DNA of 41,166 nt from Synergistaceae bacterium (GTDB taxonomy: Bacteria; Synergistota; Synergistia; Synergistales; 79-D21). The position numbers were made by a program, and so were the translations under genes. Of this stretch, positions 25,262 to 33,914 are shown one piece after another (within the stretch, counting starts at the first letter, position 1; every line of letters begins with the position of its first letter). The notes under the pieces are model-generated. The model did no database searches. It worked only from the letters and a program-made list of their open reading frames with translations, and had not been told where the DNA came from. Location of the stretch: positions 64,085-105,250 of the forward strand of contig JAAYVK010000039.1 of NCBI GenBank assembly GCA_012517195.1, read 5' to 3'.

Positions 25262-25905
25262 GCGATCGCCTCCTTCAGCCGCCTTTTCCATTCGCAGGTC
25301 GAAAGGGGCATCCTTTCCTGCTCTGCGAGTTCTTTCAAGATCCAGCCCATCTTTTCGACCTTTTCGAGGAAACTTTCCAATGGCCCGTCATTTCTCAGCA
25401 CGATGTCGGACCTGGCTTCTTTGAGGGAGGAGGGCAAAAGCCATTTTTCCCTCCTCCTGATTTCGCCATTCGCCCAACCCCGGCGTTTCGTCCGTTCAAT
25501 CCGGTTTTCAGCCGCGGCGCTCACAAAAATCACAAGGTCGATCCAGGGGGGCCTGCCCGCTTCGAAAAGCAGGGGCAACTCCACGACGACCCACCCGGTT
25601 TTCCCCTTGAGCATCTCCGAAATTTTCTCCAGCACGAGCGGATGGATCAGGCTGCAAACCCACCGATAGTCCTCTTCGTTTGAAAAAACCGCCTCTGCGA
25701 TAACGGAGAGATCCAACGAACCTTCTGCAGTGTCAATCGCCTTTTCCCCGAAGCGCTTCAGGGCTTCGTCACGCAGATTATCCGTTGTCCACAGGGAGCG
25801 CACCACCTCATCGCTGTCGATCAAAAAAGCCCCCTGTTTTTTCCATAGGCGGGCCACGGTCGATTTACCAGCCCCAACGTCTCCCGTAAGACCCACGACC
25901 AGCAT
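25258..25905 (-). CDS. coaE: Dephospho-CoA kinase
   Basis: Last step of coenzyme A synthesis: phosphorylation of dephospho-CoA at the 3' hydroxyl. The ATG at 25905 (GGAG eight bases upstream) gives MLVVGLTGDVGAGKSTVARL with the P-loop, then DSDEVVRSLW and LVLEKISEML. It has about 215 residues, slightly above the usual ~200. The track version adds ten N-terminal residues. It overlaps the helicase gene by 41 bp and the nucleotidyltransferase by 4 bp. Confidence 0.94.
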   Translation of the reverse strand: MLVVGLTGDVGAGKSTVARLWKKQGAFLIDSDEVVRSLWTTDNLRDEALKRFGEKAIDTAEGSLDLSVIAEAVFSNEEDYRWVCSLIHPLVLEKISEMLKGKTGWVVVELPLLFEAGRPPWIDLVIFVSAAAENRIERTKRRGWANGEIRRREKWLLPSSLKEARSDIVLRNDGPLESFLEKVEKMGWILKELAEQERMPLSTCEWKRRLKEAIA

Positions 25906-27850
25906 AGGGACTTCTCCTCTCCTCCTGACGGACACTTTCTACGATCCGGACCGTATCCTGGGGGATTTCCCAGAGGAACCTGGAAAACCCGTTCCTCTGA
26001 ACCGTTCCGAAAAGGACCCGGCTCTCAGCGGCAGTCAAATAAAGCCTCTCTTCAGCACGGGTCATGCCGACGTAGCAGAGCCGCCGTTCTTCCTCGATGC
26101 CTTCCCCCTCTTCAAAACAGCGGCAGTGGGGAAATACGCCCTCTTCCATCCCCACCATGAATACCACCGGGAATTCAAGTCCCTTCGCGGCATGAAGCGT
26201 TAGAAGGCTCACGGCATCCGCTGCATCATCCATTTTTTCGAGATCGGTAAACAGGGCGATTTCCGCGAGGGTTTCCGACAGGCTCCCTTCCTGTTTTGAA
26301 GCGATCGAAAGCAGTTCCATGACATTGTCGCGACGGTCTTCGAAACTCTGCGGATCCGTCTTTGCCAGATGATCGCCGTAGCCGGTCTCTTCCCAGACAA
26401 ACCGCAAAGCCGCTCCGAAGTTATCGGAACATTCCAGGATCCCGACCATCTGGGCCCCGAGAGAGGCGCAGGAAGCGGCGGTCTTCCCCCGGAAACCGGC
26501 ACGGCCTTCCGCGACGCTTTTCCATTTCTCCTTCGGCTCCAACAACAGATCCGACGCCAGGAACTGCGCCAATTCCTGGAGTCCCCTTTTTCCAAGTCCT
26601 CTTGGCGGAATGTTTCCGATTCTCTGAAGGGAAACCGTATCAGCCGGGTTAAGTGCCAGTCTCATGTAGGAAAGGACATCCTTGATCTCTTTCCTTTCGT
26701 AAAAAGCCGTCCCCCTGACAACCTTGTAGGGAATCCCCCGGGAGAGAAACGCCTGCTCATAGGTTCGGCTGAGGGCATTTACCCGGTACAAAAGCGCGAT
26801 TTGCCCGTACCGGTAGCCTTTTCGGCAAAGAGATTCAATTTCCGAGAGGAGGAAGCCCGCTTCCTGCTTTTCATCCCCGTGCAAATGAATCCTGACGGGT
26901 TCGCCCCGGTCACGCGCTGTCCACAGGTTTTTCGGCTTGCGTTTCAGGTTGTTCCGAATCAAGCCGTTCGAGGCCTGGAGAATCTGGGCCGTAGAACGGT
27001 AATTCTGGTCAAGGACAACGGTTTTCGCTCCTGGGAAATCTCTCTCAAAATTCAGGATCAATTCCATGTCGGCCCCGCGCCAGCCGTAAATGGACTGATC
27101 GGGGTCGCCCACCACCATGATCCTGCCGGAGTTGCCCACAAGCTTGCGGAGAAGATTGTACTGTGGACGGTTGACATCCTGGTATTCGTCGACAAGGACC
27201 CAATCCAGCGCCGCCCGTTCTTTCGCGAGGATTTCGGAATCTTTGAGCATTTCCAGGGGCAGTCTCAGCAGATCATCAAAATCGACGGCATTCTGTTCCT
27301 CCAGGACAGCTTCGTAGGCCTTTTCGATTTCGATGAGCCGATTCTCGAAACCCTCGGCACTTTCAAATTCCAAGGCCTTTCTTTTCGAAAGCTGGTCGAG
27401 AACCCAGGTGGCTTCAATTCGCTCCTGATCGAAATTCATTTTCTCAAGGATGTTTTTCAGAACAGAACGGCAATCGGAACGGTCGAACACAACAAAACCC
27501 TTCCGCCTCCGGACTCTTGGAAGGGCATCTTCATGCCTCTGAAGGAAACGAAGACCATAGGAATGAAAGGTGCACGCCTGGAGACCTTTCGAATCCAAAC
27601 CCAGCAGGGTTTTAACCCGGTCCCGCATCTCGTTGGCGGCCTTGTTCGTGAAGGTCACAGCCAGAACGCGGCTTGCCGGAATACCGAGCGCGGAAACAAG
27701 GTAGGCCGCCTTGCAGGCGAGAACCCGCGTTTTCCCGCTGCCCGCGCCTGCCAGCACTAGAAGAGGGCCGTCGCAGTATTCGACCGCCTCGCGCTGTTTG
27801 GGGTTCAACCCCTTCAAGCTCGCTGCGTTTCTCGTTTTTGTTTCAGCCAT
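25865..27850 (-). CDS. UvrD/PcrA/Rep-type 3'-5' DNA helicase
   Basis: An SF1A helicase of 661 residues. Motifs in order are Q-motif LNPKQREAVEY, Walker A LAGAGSGKTRV, Ia VTFTNKAANEMRDR, II VDEYQDVN, III GDPDQSIYGWRGAD, IV DQNYRST, V TLHAAKGLEFPVVF and VI CYVGMTRAEERLYLT. It is shorter than typical UvrD or PcrA (~720) and appears to lack most of the C-terminal RNA-polymerase-interacting Tudor tail. ATG 27850 overlaps hypB by 37 bp. I leave the symbol blank because UvrD, PcrA and Rep cannot be separated by eye. Confidence 0.93.
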   Translation of the reverse strand: MAETKTRNAASLKGLNPKQREAVEYCDGPLLVLAGAGSGKTRVLACKAAYLVSALGIPASRVLAVTFTNKAANEMRDRVKTLLGLDSKGLQACTFHSYGLRFLQRHEDALPRVRRRKGFVVFDRSDCRSVLKNILEKMNFDQERIEATWVLDQLSKRKALEFESAEGFENRLIEIEKAYEAVLEEQNAVDFDDLLRLPLEMLKDSEILAKERAALDWVLVDEYQDVNRPQYNLLRKLVGNSGRIMVVGDPDQSIYGWRGADMELILNFERDFPGAKTVVLDQNYRSTAQILQASNGLIRNNLKRKPKNLWTARDRGEPVRIHLHGDEKQEAGFLLSEIESLCRKGYRYGQIALLYRVNALSRTYEQAFLSRGIPYKVVRGTAFYERKEIKDVLSYMRLALNPADTVSLQRIGNIPPRGLGKRGLQELAQFLASDLLLEPKEKWKSVAEGRAGFRGKTAASCASLGAQMVGILECSDNFGAALRFVWEETGYGDHLAKTDPQSFEDRRDNVMELLSIASKQEGSLSETLAEIALFTDLEKMDDAADAVSLLTLHAAKGLEFPVVFMVGMEEGVFPHCRCFEEGEGIEEERRLCYVGMTRAEERLYLTAAESRVLFGTVQRNGFSRFLWEIPQDTVRIVESVRQEERRSPYAGRGSYGRRWGW

Positions 27851-28485
27851 GTTTCCACCGTGTTTAGCCAGGCGTCGATCCCGTCGCCGGATAGATTGTC
27901 GATCTCGAACTTGGCTGCCTTTGCGTTCAAAGATTCAACATCCTTCCAGAAAAGCTCCCTGTCGAACCGGATGTAGGGAAGGAGGTCCTTCTTTGTCAGG
28001 ACAACGGCACTGCAGGTGTGGAAAAGGTGCGGATACTTCAGGGGCTTGTCGGCCCCTTCGGCCGTGCTGCAGACCGCGATCTTCATGTCTTCCCCGAGGT
28101 CGAATTCTGCGGGACAGACAAGATTCCCGACATTCTCGATGAAAAGGACATCCAGTTTGTCAAATTGAAGGCTTTCAAATGCCCTCAAGACGAGGTTGGC
28201 TTCCAGGTGACAGCCTCCCTTCGTGTTAATCTGGATCACGGGGACACCGAACGCGGCAATTCTTTCTGCGTCTCTCGCGGTCGCGACATCCCCCTCGATG
28301 ACCGCGGCGCTAAAGCGGCACCTTTTGAGGGTTTCCTCCAGGAGGGTCGTCTTGCCTGCCCCCGGTGAACCAATGAGGTTTAAAAGAAGAATGCCCCTTT
28401 CTTTCATCACTGAACGGATCCTGGCTGCGTAACGCTCGTCCGCGGCCATCACAGACTGAATCAGGCTAACCCGCTTCGTTGCCAT
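27814..28485 (-). CDS. hypB: Hydrogenase nickel incorporation GTPase HypB
   Basis: SIMIBI-class GTPase that loads nickel into [NiFe]-hydrogenase with HypA. The start is the ATG at 28485, with GGAGG nine bases upstream, giving 223 residues. It shows the P-loop LIGSPGAGKTTLLEE, VIEGDVATARDAERIA, the GTPase-domain metal site KGGCHLEANLV, FIENVGNLVCPAEFDLGE and TKKDLL. The histidine-rich stretch and the N-terminal CXXCGC nickel site of some homologues are missing. It overlaps hypA by 20 bp. No hydrogenase structural genes or other hyp genes are in the window. Confidence 0.95.
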   Translation of the reverse strand: MATKRVSLIQSVMAADERYAARIRSVMKERGILLLNLIGSPGAGKTTLLEETLKRCRFSAAVIEGDVATARDAERIAAFGVPVIQINTKGGCHLEANLVLRAFESLQFDKLDVLFIENVGNLVCPAEFDLGEDMKIAVCSTAEGADKPLKYPHLFHTCSAVVLTKKDLLPYIRFDRELFWKDVESLNAKAAKFEIDNLSGDGIDAWLNTVETWLKQKRETQRA

Positions 28486-28828
28486 TCTCAAAAACCTCCA
28501 AGGAATCGATTTCCAATTCGAACCCAGCCGTTGTCGCCACTTCGATCGAACCACATCCTGGACAGCGACCCAGAGGGATTTCCCCTCCCCATTCTAAACC
28601 GCATTGATCACATTTTTGCCGGATGCCGATTTCAGTGATCTCGACCGCCGCTTCAGCAAGAGGAGTTCCGGAAGATGCCGTCTGAAAACAGAAGACCAGG
28701 GCCTCCGGAATAACCTGGCGGAGGCTTCCGATTCTCAAGTGAATCCGGTCTACTTTTTCCCACTTGTTTTCCGCACAAAGGGGAAGAAGGGAATCGAGGA
28801 GCGCTTCAACTAGAGACATTTCATGCAT
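28466..28828 (-). CDS. hypA: Hydrogenase nickel metallochaperone HypA
   Basis: A 120-residue HypA. It begins MHEMSLVEALL, with the nickel-binding Met1-His2-Glu3. The zinc-binding half has CDQCG and CPGCG. The ATG follows GGGAGG by nine bases. Nickel insertion with HypB is the established role, mostly for hydrogenase and in some species urease. Only ~30 bp separate it from the hpf terminator and I see no promoter there, so its transcript may come from read-through past that terminator or from a promoter I cannot recognise. Confidence 0.95.
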   Translation of the reverse strand: MHEMSLVEALLDSLLPLCAENKWEKVDRIHLRIGSLRQVIPEALVFCFQTASSGTPLAEAAVEITEIGIRQKCDQCGLEWGGEIPLGRCPGCGSIEVATTAGFELEIDSLEVFENGNEAG

Positions 28829-28857
28829 GTGGGAATTCCTCCCGGTTTTCAGCTTCC

Positions 28858-28886
28858 AGAAAAAAAGGGGCCCGTTGGGCCCCCTT
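28858..28886 (-). terminator. Intrinsic terminator of hpf
   Basis: On the minus strand, GGGGCCC, loop AAC and GGGCCCC are followed by a run of T. It sits between hpf and hypA. Confidence 0.85.
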
Positions 28887-28897
28887 TTGCCTCGGTT

Positions 28898-29446
28898 TCA
28901 GCTTTCCGGTTCAAGGAGTCCGTAACCGCCTTCTTTCCTCCGGTAGACGACGTTCGTCTGCCCCGTTTCGGCGTTCCGGAAGACAAAAAAACTATGACCC
29001 AGCAGGTCCATCTGAAGGGTCGCCTCGGAAGGACTCATCGGTCGGAGAGGAAACTTCTTGGTTTTGACGATTTCCTCTTCCTTCATTGCAGGGACGGTCT
29101 CCTCTGCAGCCGTGTAAAGACTGGCCAGTTCGGGTGAAAGGTCATGGGTTTTCAGGAAAGCGCGGTCTTTCAGGAAGTTCTTGTGCTTCTTGACCTGCGT
29201 TTCGATGTTCCGGATCGCTCCATCGAATGCCTTCCTCTGATCCGGGGCGTACTCTTCGCCTCTCATAACGACGCCGTTGACATTCGAGGTGATCTCGACG
29301 ACAAACATCCCCCTGCTGTGGCTCAGGGTGACTTTTGAATCGAGGATCTTATCGAAGAATTTTTCAAGTTTCCCCAGCTTCTTTTCCATGTAATCCTTCA
29401 GGTCTTCCGTGAGCTCGACGTTGCGCGAAACAAACCGTACGCTCAT
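28898..29446 (-). CDS. hpf: Ribosome hibernation promoting factor, long form
   Basis: Binds the 30S decoding region and dimerises ribosomes in stationary phase. The ATG at 29446 has GGAGGGG five bases upstream and gives 182 residues: an N-terminal HPF/RaiA domain (VRFVSRNVELTEDLKDYMEKK, then KKHKNFLKDR) and a C-terminal dimerisation domain (KTKKFPLRPMSPSEATLQMD then LLGHSFFVFRNAETG). This is the long HPF that makes 100S ribosomes without RMF. The track adds 24 upstream residues that overlap the promoter. It has its own promoter and terminator. Confidence 0.95.
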   Translation of the reverse strand: MSVRFVSRNVELTEDLKDYMEKKLGKLEKFFDKILDSKVTLSHSRGMFVVEITSNVNGVVMRGEEYAPDQRKAFDGAIRNIETQVKKHKNFLKDRAFLKTHDLSPELASLYTAAEETVPAMKEEEIVKTKKFPLRPMSPSEATLQMDLLGHSFFVFRNAETGQTNVVYRRKEGGYGLLEPES

Positions 29447-29489
29447 AGGCACCCCTCCATTCCAACGTCCGAACTGTTGCCTTGAGAGA

Positions 29490-29498
29490 ATTATAGCA
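29490..29498 (-). promoter_or_regulatory. Extended -10 promoter of hpf
   Basis: TGCTATAAT on the minus strand gives a perfect -10 with the TGn extension; the -35 17 bp upstream (GTGAAG) is poor. It lies 43 bp before the hpf start, well placed for this gene. Confidence 0.65.
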
Positions 29499-29597
29499 CC
29501 CATCAGGGCATTCTTCACGGCAGCTTCTGAATATGCACAGCGGCAGCTTATTAGAGATAAATGCAGTGATGTTTGTTCGGCAGCCTTTCGCCGAATC

Positions 29598-29606
29598 TGG
29601 TAGAAT
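29598..29606 (+). promoter_or_regulatory. Extended -10 promoter of the aminotransferase gene
   Basis: TGGTAGAAT on the plus strand, 45 bp before the start codon, has the TGn extension and a 5/6 -10. No good -35 is seen. The same TGnTAGAAT form occurs ahead of tadA and tRNA-Ser(CGA). Confidence 0.5.
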
Positions 29607-29651
29607 TTCGTTTCAAGGATTTCAAAACACTAAAGAAAGGGACGTGAGGCT

Positions 29652-30839
29652 ATGCGCTTGTCGGATCGAGCCCTGAAGCTTGCGCCCTCCGCAACACTCG
29701 AGGTCGTGGCAAAAGCGAAGCAGCTGAAGCGCGAAGGGAAGCCCGTCATCTCCTTCGGTGCCGGAGAACCGGACTTCACTTCCCCCCCGGCCGCTGTCCA
29801 GGCAGCCGTTGATGCAATAAAGCGGGGGGAAACCCATTATACTCCCACCTCCGGGATCCCTGAGCTGAAGGAGGCCATTCAAACCTATTACCTTCAGCGC
29901 TTCGGGCTGGATTACCGGCCAGATGAAATTCTTGTCGGGGCCGGTGCAAAGCCCCTTCTTTACGAAGCCTTTGCCTGTCTTCTGAATCCCGGGGACGAAG
30001 TCCTTCTCTTTGCTCCCGCGTGGGTCAGCTATGTCGAGCAGATCAGCCTTTGTGACGGCCGCCCGGTGGTCCTCGACACCTCTGCAAATGACTTTTTCCC
30101 CACCCGGGAACAAATCGCGGAAGCGATCACACCGCGCACAGTCGGGATTCTTGTCAATACCCCAAACAACCCAACTGGAGCCGTCTATCCCGGGTCCCTG
30201 CTTGAAGAAATCGCGGGGATCGCCCAGGAGAATGGGCTTTGGGTCATCTTTGACGAAATCTATGAACGCCTTGTTTATGGAGAAGCGGTTCACTCCAACA
30301 TTCTTTCAGTGGTTCCTTCCCTCAGAAGTTCGACCCTGCTCATCAACGGGGTCAGCAAGGCCTATGCGATGACAGGATGGCGCATCGGCTATGCCCTTGG
30401 CCCCAAGCAACTGATTGAAAAAATGGGAGGGGTGCAGGGGCACCTGACCTCCAACCCGACCTCGATTTCCCAGTGGGCTTCAGCAGCAGCCATCAAAAAC
30501 GCGGAAACCGATGTCGAATCCATGAGAAAGGCCTTTGAAGAGAGGAGAACGCTGATCCTCAAGGCGCTGAAGGAGATGCCCCTCATCCGTGTGACTGAAC
30601 CTCAGGGAGCCTTCTATGTTTTTGTTGACGCGAGAAACTGTATCGGGAAAAGCTACAGGGGGCAGATCCTTTCTGACGATGTCGCTTTCTGCAAGGCTCT
30701 GCTCGAGGGGGAGTTTGTGGCTGCCGTTCCCGGCAGCGCCTTCCTGGCACCCGGGTTCATCCGGGTTTCCTACTCGAACTCCGCGGAGGAAATCACGGAA
30801 GGCATGTCACGGCTCAACCGATTCCTTTCAGAACTGTAG
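29652..30839 (+). CDS. Aspartate aminotransferase-like class I PLP enzyme
   Basis: Fold-type I aminotransferase of 395 residues. N-terminal ISFGAGEPDF, THYTPTSGIPELKEAI, NTPNNPTGAVY, FDEIYERLVY and the PLP lysine in GVSKAYAMTGWRIGYA match the AspAT subgroup Ib (AspC of thermophiles and Bacillus). C-terminal GFIRVSYSNS includes the carboxylate-binding Arg. It probably interconverts aspartate and oxaloacetate with 2-oxoglutarate, but other amino-acid substrates are common in this subgroup. It is a single-gene unit with its own promoter and a shared terminator. Confidence 0.93.
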   Translation: MRLSDRALKLAPSATLEVVAKAKQLKREGKPVISFGAGEPDFTSPPAAVQAAVDAIKRGETHYTPTSGIPELKEAIQTYYLQRFGLDYRPDEILVGAGAKPLLYEAFACLLNPGDEVLLFAPAWVSYVEQISLCDGRPVVLDTSANDFFPTREQIAEAITPRTVGILVNTPNNPTGAVYPGSLLEEIAGIAQENGLWVIFDEIYERLVYGEAVHSNILSVVPSLRSSTLLINGVSKAYAMTGWRIGYALGPKQLIEKMGGVQGHLTSNPTSISQWASAAAIKNAETDVESMRKAFEERRTLILKALKEMPLIRVTEPQGAFYVFVDARNCIGKSYRGQILSDDVAFCKALLEGEFVAAVPGSAFLAPGFIRVSYSNSAEEITEGMSRLNRFLSEL

Positions 30840-30849
30840 TCAGGAACAG

Positions 30850-30891
30850 ACAGAAAGGGGCGGCGGGAGGTCCACCGCCGCCCCTTTCTGT
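30850..30891. terminator. Bidirectional terminator between the aminotransferase gene and arcC
   Basis: A perfect 17-bp stem (ACAGAAAGGGGCGGCGG and its complement) with an 8-nt loop, between convergent genes. There is a short T-tract on the plus side (CTTTCTGTT). Confidence 0.85.
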
Positions 30892-30897
30892 TCGGGA

Positions 30898-31842
30898 TCA
30901 GGGAAGGACCTGCGTCCCCCGGCTTCCCTCCAGTGCTTCGAGGGCTTGATCCAGGCTTGCGATGACCGCCCTCTTCCCGCCGTTTCGGACAAACCTCAGA
31001 GTGGCTTCCACTTTCGGGCCCATGCTCCCCGATTTGAAATGCCCCTCAAGGTGATAGGCTTCCAGTTCGTCCGCGCGGATGGTGCCGACGGCCTTCTCCC
31101 CCGGCTGGCGGTAGTGAATCAGGACCTGCGGGACATCTGTCAGGATCAGCAGCAGGTCGGCGTTGACATCCCGAGCGAGGCGTTCTGCGGCCAGATCCTT
31201 GTCAATGACCGCTTCCACGCCTTCCAGCCCGCCGTCTTCGGCGGTAACAACGGGGATGCCGCCTCCGCCGGAGGCGACAACCACGAACCCCTGTTCCACA
31301 AGGGCCCGTACCGCTTCCTTTTCGATGATCTCTTTCGGGTCCGGAGAAGGGACAACCCTTCTCCATCCCCTTCCGGCATCTTCGATCCAGGTTTCATTCC
31401 TTTCTTTCATCCTTCTTCTTGCTTCTTCTTCGGAAAAGAAAGGCCCTACAGGTTTTGTAGGGTTTTGAAAGGCTGGATCGGTTCGATCCACCCGGACCTG
31501 GGTTACGATGCAGACCGGTTTGGGAATGGGGATTTTCTTCCGCTGAAAACAATTCGCCAGCGCCTGGCAGAAAAGATAACCGATGAATCCCTGGCTTTCT
31601 GCCCCGCAGACGTCCATCGGCATTGCAGGAACCTGTCTTGCGCCGAGTTCGTTCTGGATGAGGATGGTCCCGACCTGCGGACCATTCCCGTGGGTTAGGA
31701 TTACCTGGTAGCCCGCCTGGATCATTTTTGCGACTTCCCGCGCCGTCTTCTGGACGTTGCCCATCTGTTCTGCAGCCGTCCCGCGCTGGCCCCGCTGCAA
31801 GATGGCATTGCCTCCAAGTGCGACAACCACACGTTCTCTCAA
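30898..31842 (-). CDS. arcC: Carbamate kinase
   Basis: Makes ATP from carbamoyl phosphate and ADP, normally the last step of fermentative arginine (deiminase), agmatine or purine/allantoin breakdown. It has 314 residues: [74 protein letters not shown] and [14 protein letters not shown], all standard for the family. TTG start with GGGAGGAG upstream. No arcA, arcB or antiporter is linked, so the carbamoyl-phosphate source is not shown here. It has its own promoter. Confidence 0.96.
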   Translation of the reverse strand: MRERVVVALGGNAILQRGQRGTAAEQMGNVQKTAREVAKMIQAGYQVILTHGNGPQVGTILIQNELGARQVPAMPMDVCGAESQGFIGYLFCQALANCFQRKKIPIPKPVCIVTQVRVDRTDPAFQNPTKPVGPFFSEEEARRRMKERNETWIEDAGRGWRRVVPSPDPKEIIEKEAVRALVEQGFVVVASGGGGIPVVTAEDGGLEGVEAVIDKDLAAERLARDVNADLLLILTDVPQVLIHYRQPGEKAVGTIRADELEAYHLEGHFKSGSMGPKVEATLRFVRNGGKRAVIASLDQALEALEGSRGTQVLP

Positions 31843-31888
31843 GGGAACTCCTCCCGCTCGAAATAAACCGTAGCGCTTCTACAGTTCC

Positions 31889-31917
31889 ATCATAGCGTTG
31901 CCCTTTCAGGTTGTCCA
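31889..31917 (-). promoter_or_regulatory. sigma-70-type promoter of arcC
   Basis: TGGACA (31912-31917), 17 bp, then TATGAT (31889-31894) on the minus strand: 5/6 at both hexamers. The -35 touches the T-run of the frr terminator, so arcC is insulated from the translation operon. Confidence 0.75.
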
Positions 31918-31945
31918 GAAAAAAAGGGCCTGCCGCCCGGCAGGC
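31917..31945 (-). terminator. Intrinsic terminator of the rpsB-tsf-pyrH-frr operon
   Basis: On the minus strand, GCCTGCC, loop GGGC and GGCAGGC are followed by CC and TTTTTTT, 25 bp past the frr stop. Confidence 0.85.
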
Positions 31946-31969
31946 AGCAGGCGTGTTCCTTCTCAAACC

Positions 31970-32527
31970 CTATTGTTCCATGATTTCCCGCTCTTTTTCA
32001 GCGAGGACGTTTTCCAATTTCTTGATGTATTCATCGGTCATGTCCTGAACTTCTTTCTGGAAACGCTTCAGGTCATCTTCAGTGATACGGCTTTCCTTTT
32101 CCATTTTCTTCAGGTTCTCGATGGCGTCCCTGCGCAAATTCCGAACAACGACCTTGGCGTCTTCGGCGTATTTCCGTACGACCTTCGTCAGTTCGATCCG
32201 CCTTTCCCGGTTAAGTTCGGGCAAGGTCAGGCGGATGCTTTCTCCGTCGTTGTTAGGATGAATCCCGAGAGAAGATGCCTGAATGGCCTTTTCGATAAGC
32301 TTGCCCGCACTTTTATCCCACGGGGTGATGACGATCTGCCGGGCTTCCGGGATGTTGACCGTGGCCATTTGTTTGATCGGAGTCGGAGTGCCGTAATAAT
32401 CGACCTTGATCTCCTCCACGAGTGCCGGGTGCGCCCGTCCGGTCCGGACACCGAGCAGCTCCGAACGGAAGAACTCCACCGCTTTCTCCATTTTTTGCCT
32501 GAGGGTTTTCATTTCGGTTTGCGGCAT
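31970..32527 (-). CDS. frr: Ribosome recycling factor
   Basis: Splits post-termination ribosomes together with EF-G. The 185-residue protein has the family blocks LLGVRTGRAHPALVEEI, YYGTPTPIKQMATVNIPE, ITPWDKSAGKLIEKAI, NDGESIRLTLPELNRERR and LKRFQKEVQDMTDEYI. Its ATG overlaps the pyrH TGA by one base (TGATG), indicating coupling. It is the last gene of the operon. Confidence 0.97.
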   Translation of the reverse strand: MPQTEMKTLRQKMEKAVEFFRSELLGVRTGRAHPALVEEIKVDYYGTPTPIKQMATVNIPEARQIVITPWDKSAGKLIEKAIQASSLGIHPNNDGESIRLTLPELNRERRIELTKVVRKYAEDAKVVVRNLRRDAIENLKKMEKESRITEDDLKRFQKEVQDMTDEYIKKLENVLAEKEREIMEQ

Positions 32528-33255
32528 CAGTCTCCACTCTCCTTCGCGGATACGATCGTGCCGATCTGGCTGTTTTCAAGCAGGAGTTTCTCAAGGTTAC
32601 CAGCTTCAAGGATATTGAAAACGATGATGGGAATCCTGTTTTCCATGCACAGGGAAAAAGCTGCCGCATCCATCACCTTGAGCTGCCGGTTCAGGGCTTC
32701 CAGGTAGGTGATGTGCGGGAGGAAGATTGCGGTTTCATCCTTTTTCGGATCCTTATCATATATACCATCGACTTTGGTGCCTTTCAACAGGCACTCCGCG
32801 TCGATCTCAGCTGCTCGAAGAGCTGCCGCGGTATCCGTTGAAAAATATGGCGATCCCGTCCCCGCGGCGAAGATGACGACTCTCCCCTTTTCCAGGTGCC
32901 TGATGGCTCTCCTGCGGATAAACGGCTCGGCCAGCTGGCGCATTTCAACCGCCGTCTGCACACGTGTGGGAACTCCCATTTTCTCCAGGGCATCCTGCAG
33001 CGCGAGGGCGTTGATGACAGTTGCAAGCATCCCCATCGCGTCCGCCTGCGCCCTGTCGTATCCCTGGGTTTCAGCCTCCACGCCCCTGAAAATGTTCCCT
33101 CCACCGACCACCATGGCCACTTCGATTCCGGCCTTGGTGACCGCTGCGACCTGTTCACAGATCGTTTTCACGGAAACGTAATCAATCCCGAAACCGGCGG
33201 ATCCGGCAAGAATCTCCCCGGACAGCTTGAGAAGCACACGACGAAACCGCGGCAA
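32527..33255 (-). CDS. pyrH: UMP kinase
   Basis: Hexameric UMP kinase of the amino-acid-kinase fold. TTG at 33255 gives 242 residues and the family start [13 protein letters not shown]. Other blocks are [54 protein letters not shown] and [19 protein letters not shown] precedes the TTG by about five bases; a GTG three codons upstream lacks SD spacing. The 27-residue extension in the track runs through the tsf terminator. That terminator lies just upstream, so pyrH-frr level depends on read-through or an unseen promoter. Confidence 0.95.
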   Translation of the reverse strand: MPRFRRVLLKLSGEILAGSAGFGIDYVSVKTICEQVAAVTKAGIEVAMVVGGGNIFRGVEAETQGYDRAQADAMGMLATVINALALQDALEKMGVPTRVQTAVEMRQLAEPFIRRRAIRHLEKGRVVIFAAGTGSPYFSTDTAAALRAAEIDAECLLKGTKVDGIYDKDPKKDETAIFLPHITYLEALNRQLKVMDAAAFSLCMENRIPIIVFNILEAGNLEKLLLENSQIGTIVSAKESGD

Positions 33256-33274
33256 AAAAATCACCCCTTCGACG

Positions 33275-33305
33275 AAAAAAAGGGGCGAGGAAAAATCCTC
33301 GCCCC
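33275..33305 (-). terminator. Intrinsic terminator between tsf and pyrH
   Basis: GGGGCGAGG, loop ATTTTT and CCTCGCCCC are followed by seven T on the minus strand. It lies 11 bp past the tsf stop and ~20 bp before the pyrH start, inside an operon that is normally read through. Confidence 0.88.
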
Positions 33306-33316
33306 GGAAAGATCCC

Positions 33317-33910
33317 CTATTCCCCGATTGAAAACCTGGCGAAGCGGCGGACGACAATGTTTTCCCCCAGCTTCGCGATTGCTTCCATTACCAGGTCTTT
33401 CACCCGCTTTTCGGGGTCCCGGATGTAGGCCTGTTCGAGAAGGCAGGTTTCCTCGTAGAATTTCTTGACACGGCCTTCGGCAATTTTCTCGACGATGTGG
33501 GCAGGCTTTCCCTCTTCCAGGGCCTGGTGACGATAGATTTCCTTTTCCCTTTCAAGGGCCTCGGCATCGACGTCTTCAATCGAAACGTACTGGGGGATTG
33601 CTGCAGCAACCTGCATGGCCAATTCGTGGCCCAGCGTCTGGAATTCGTCGGTCCTGGCAACGAAGTCGGTTTCACAGTTCAGTTCGAGAAGGACACCGAT
33701 TTTCCCGTTCGTGTGAATATAGCTGAACACCATCCCCTGGGAGGCGGTGCGGCCAATCTTCTTGGCTGCCTTGGCAAGCCCCTTCTCACGCAGATAGTCG
33801 ACCGATTTCTCGATATCCCCGCCGCATTCGGCAAGAGCCTTCTTGCAATCGAGAACCCCTGCCCCCGTCCGGGCTCTAAGCTCCTTTACCGCATCCATAT
33901 CGACCGCCAT
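33317..33910 (-). CDS. tsf: Elongation factor Ts (short form)
   Basis: Nucleotide exchange factor for EF-Tu. The ATG at 33910, with AAGGAGG nine bases upstream, gives 197 residues starting [26 protein letters not shown]. The EF-Tu contact motif TDFVAR is present. Its length matches the short EF-Ts of Thermus and Thermotoga, not the ~283-residue E. coli protein. The 40 extra N-terminal residues in the track come from the rpsB tail read in another frame. It lies 4 bp downstream of rpsB. Confidence 0.96.
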   Translation of the reverse strand: MAVDMDAVKELRARTGAGVLDCKKALAECGGDIEKSVDYLREKGLAKAAKKIGRTASQGMVFSYIHTNGKIGVLLELNCETDFVARTDEFQTLGHELAMQVAAAIPQYVSIEDVDAEALEREKEIYRHQALEEGKPAHIVEKIAEGRVKKFYEETCLLEQAYIRDPEKRVKDLVMEAIAKLGENIVVRRFARFSIGE

Positions 33911-33914
33911 CGAA

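Noticed and set aside
26369-27760. A 463-codon plus-strand ORF opposite the helicase
   Set aside because: Antisense shadow of motif-complete uvrD-type coding sequence.
30616-31698. A 360-codon ORF running from the aminotransferase gene into the arcC antisense strand
   Set aside because: It crosses the bidirectional terminator and both real genes in the wrong frames; no family likeness.
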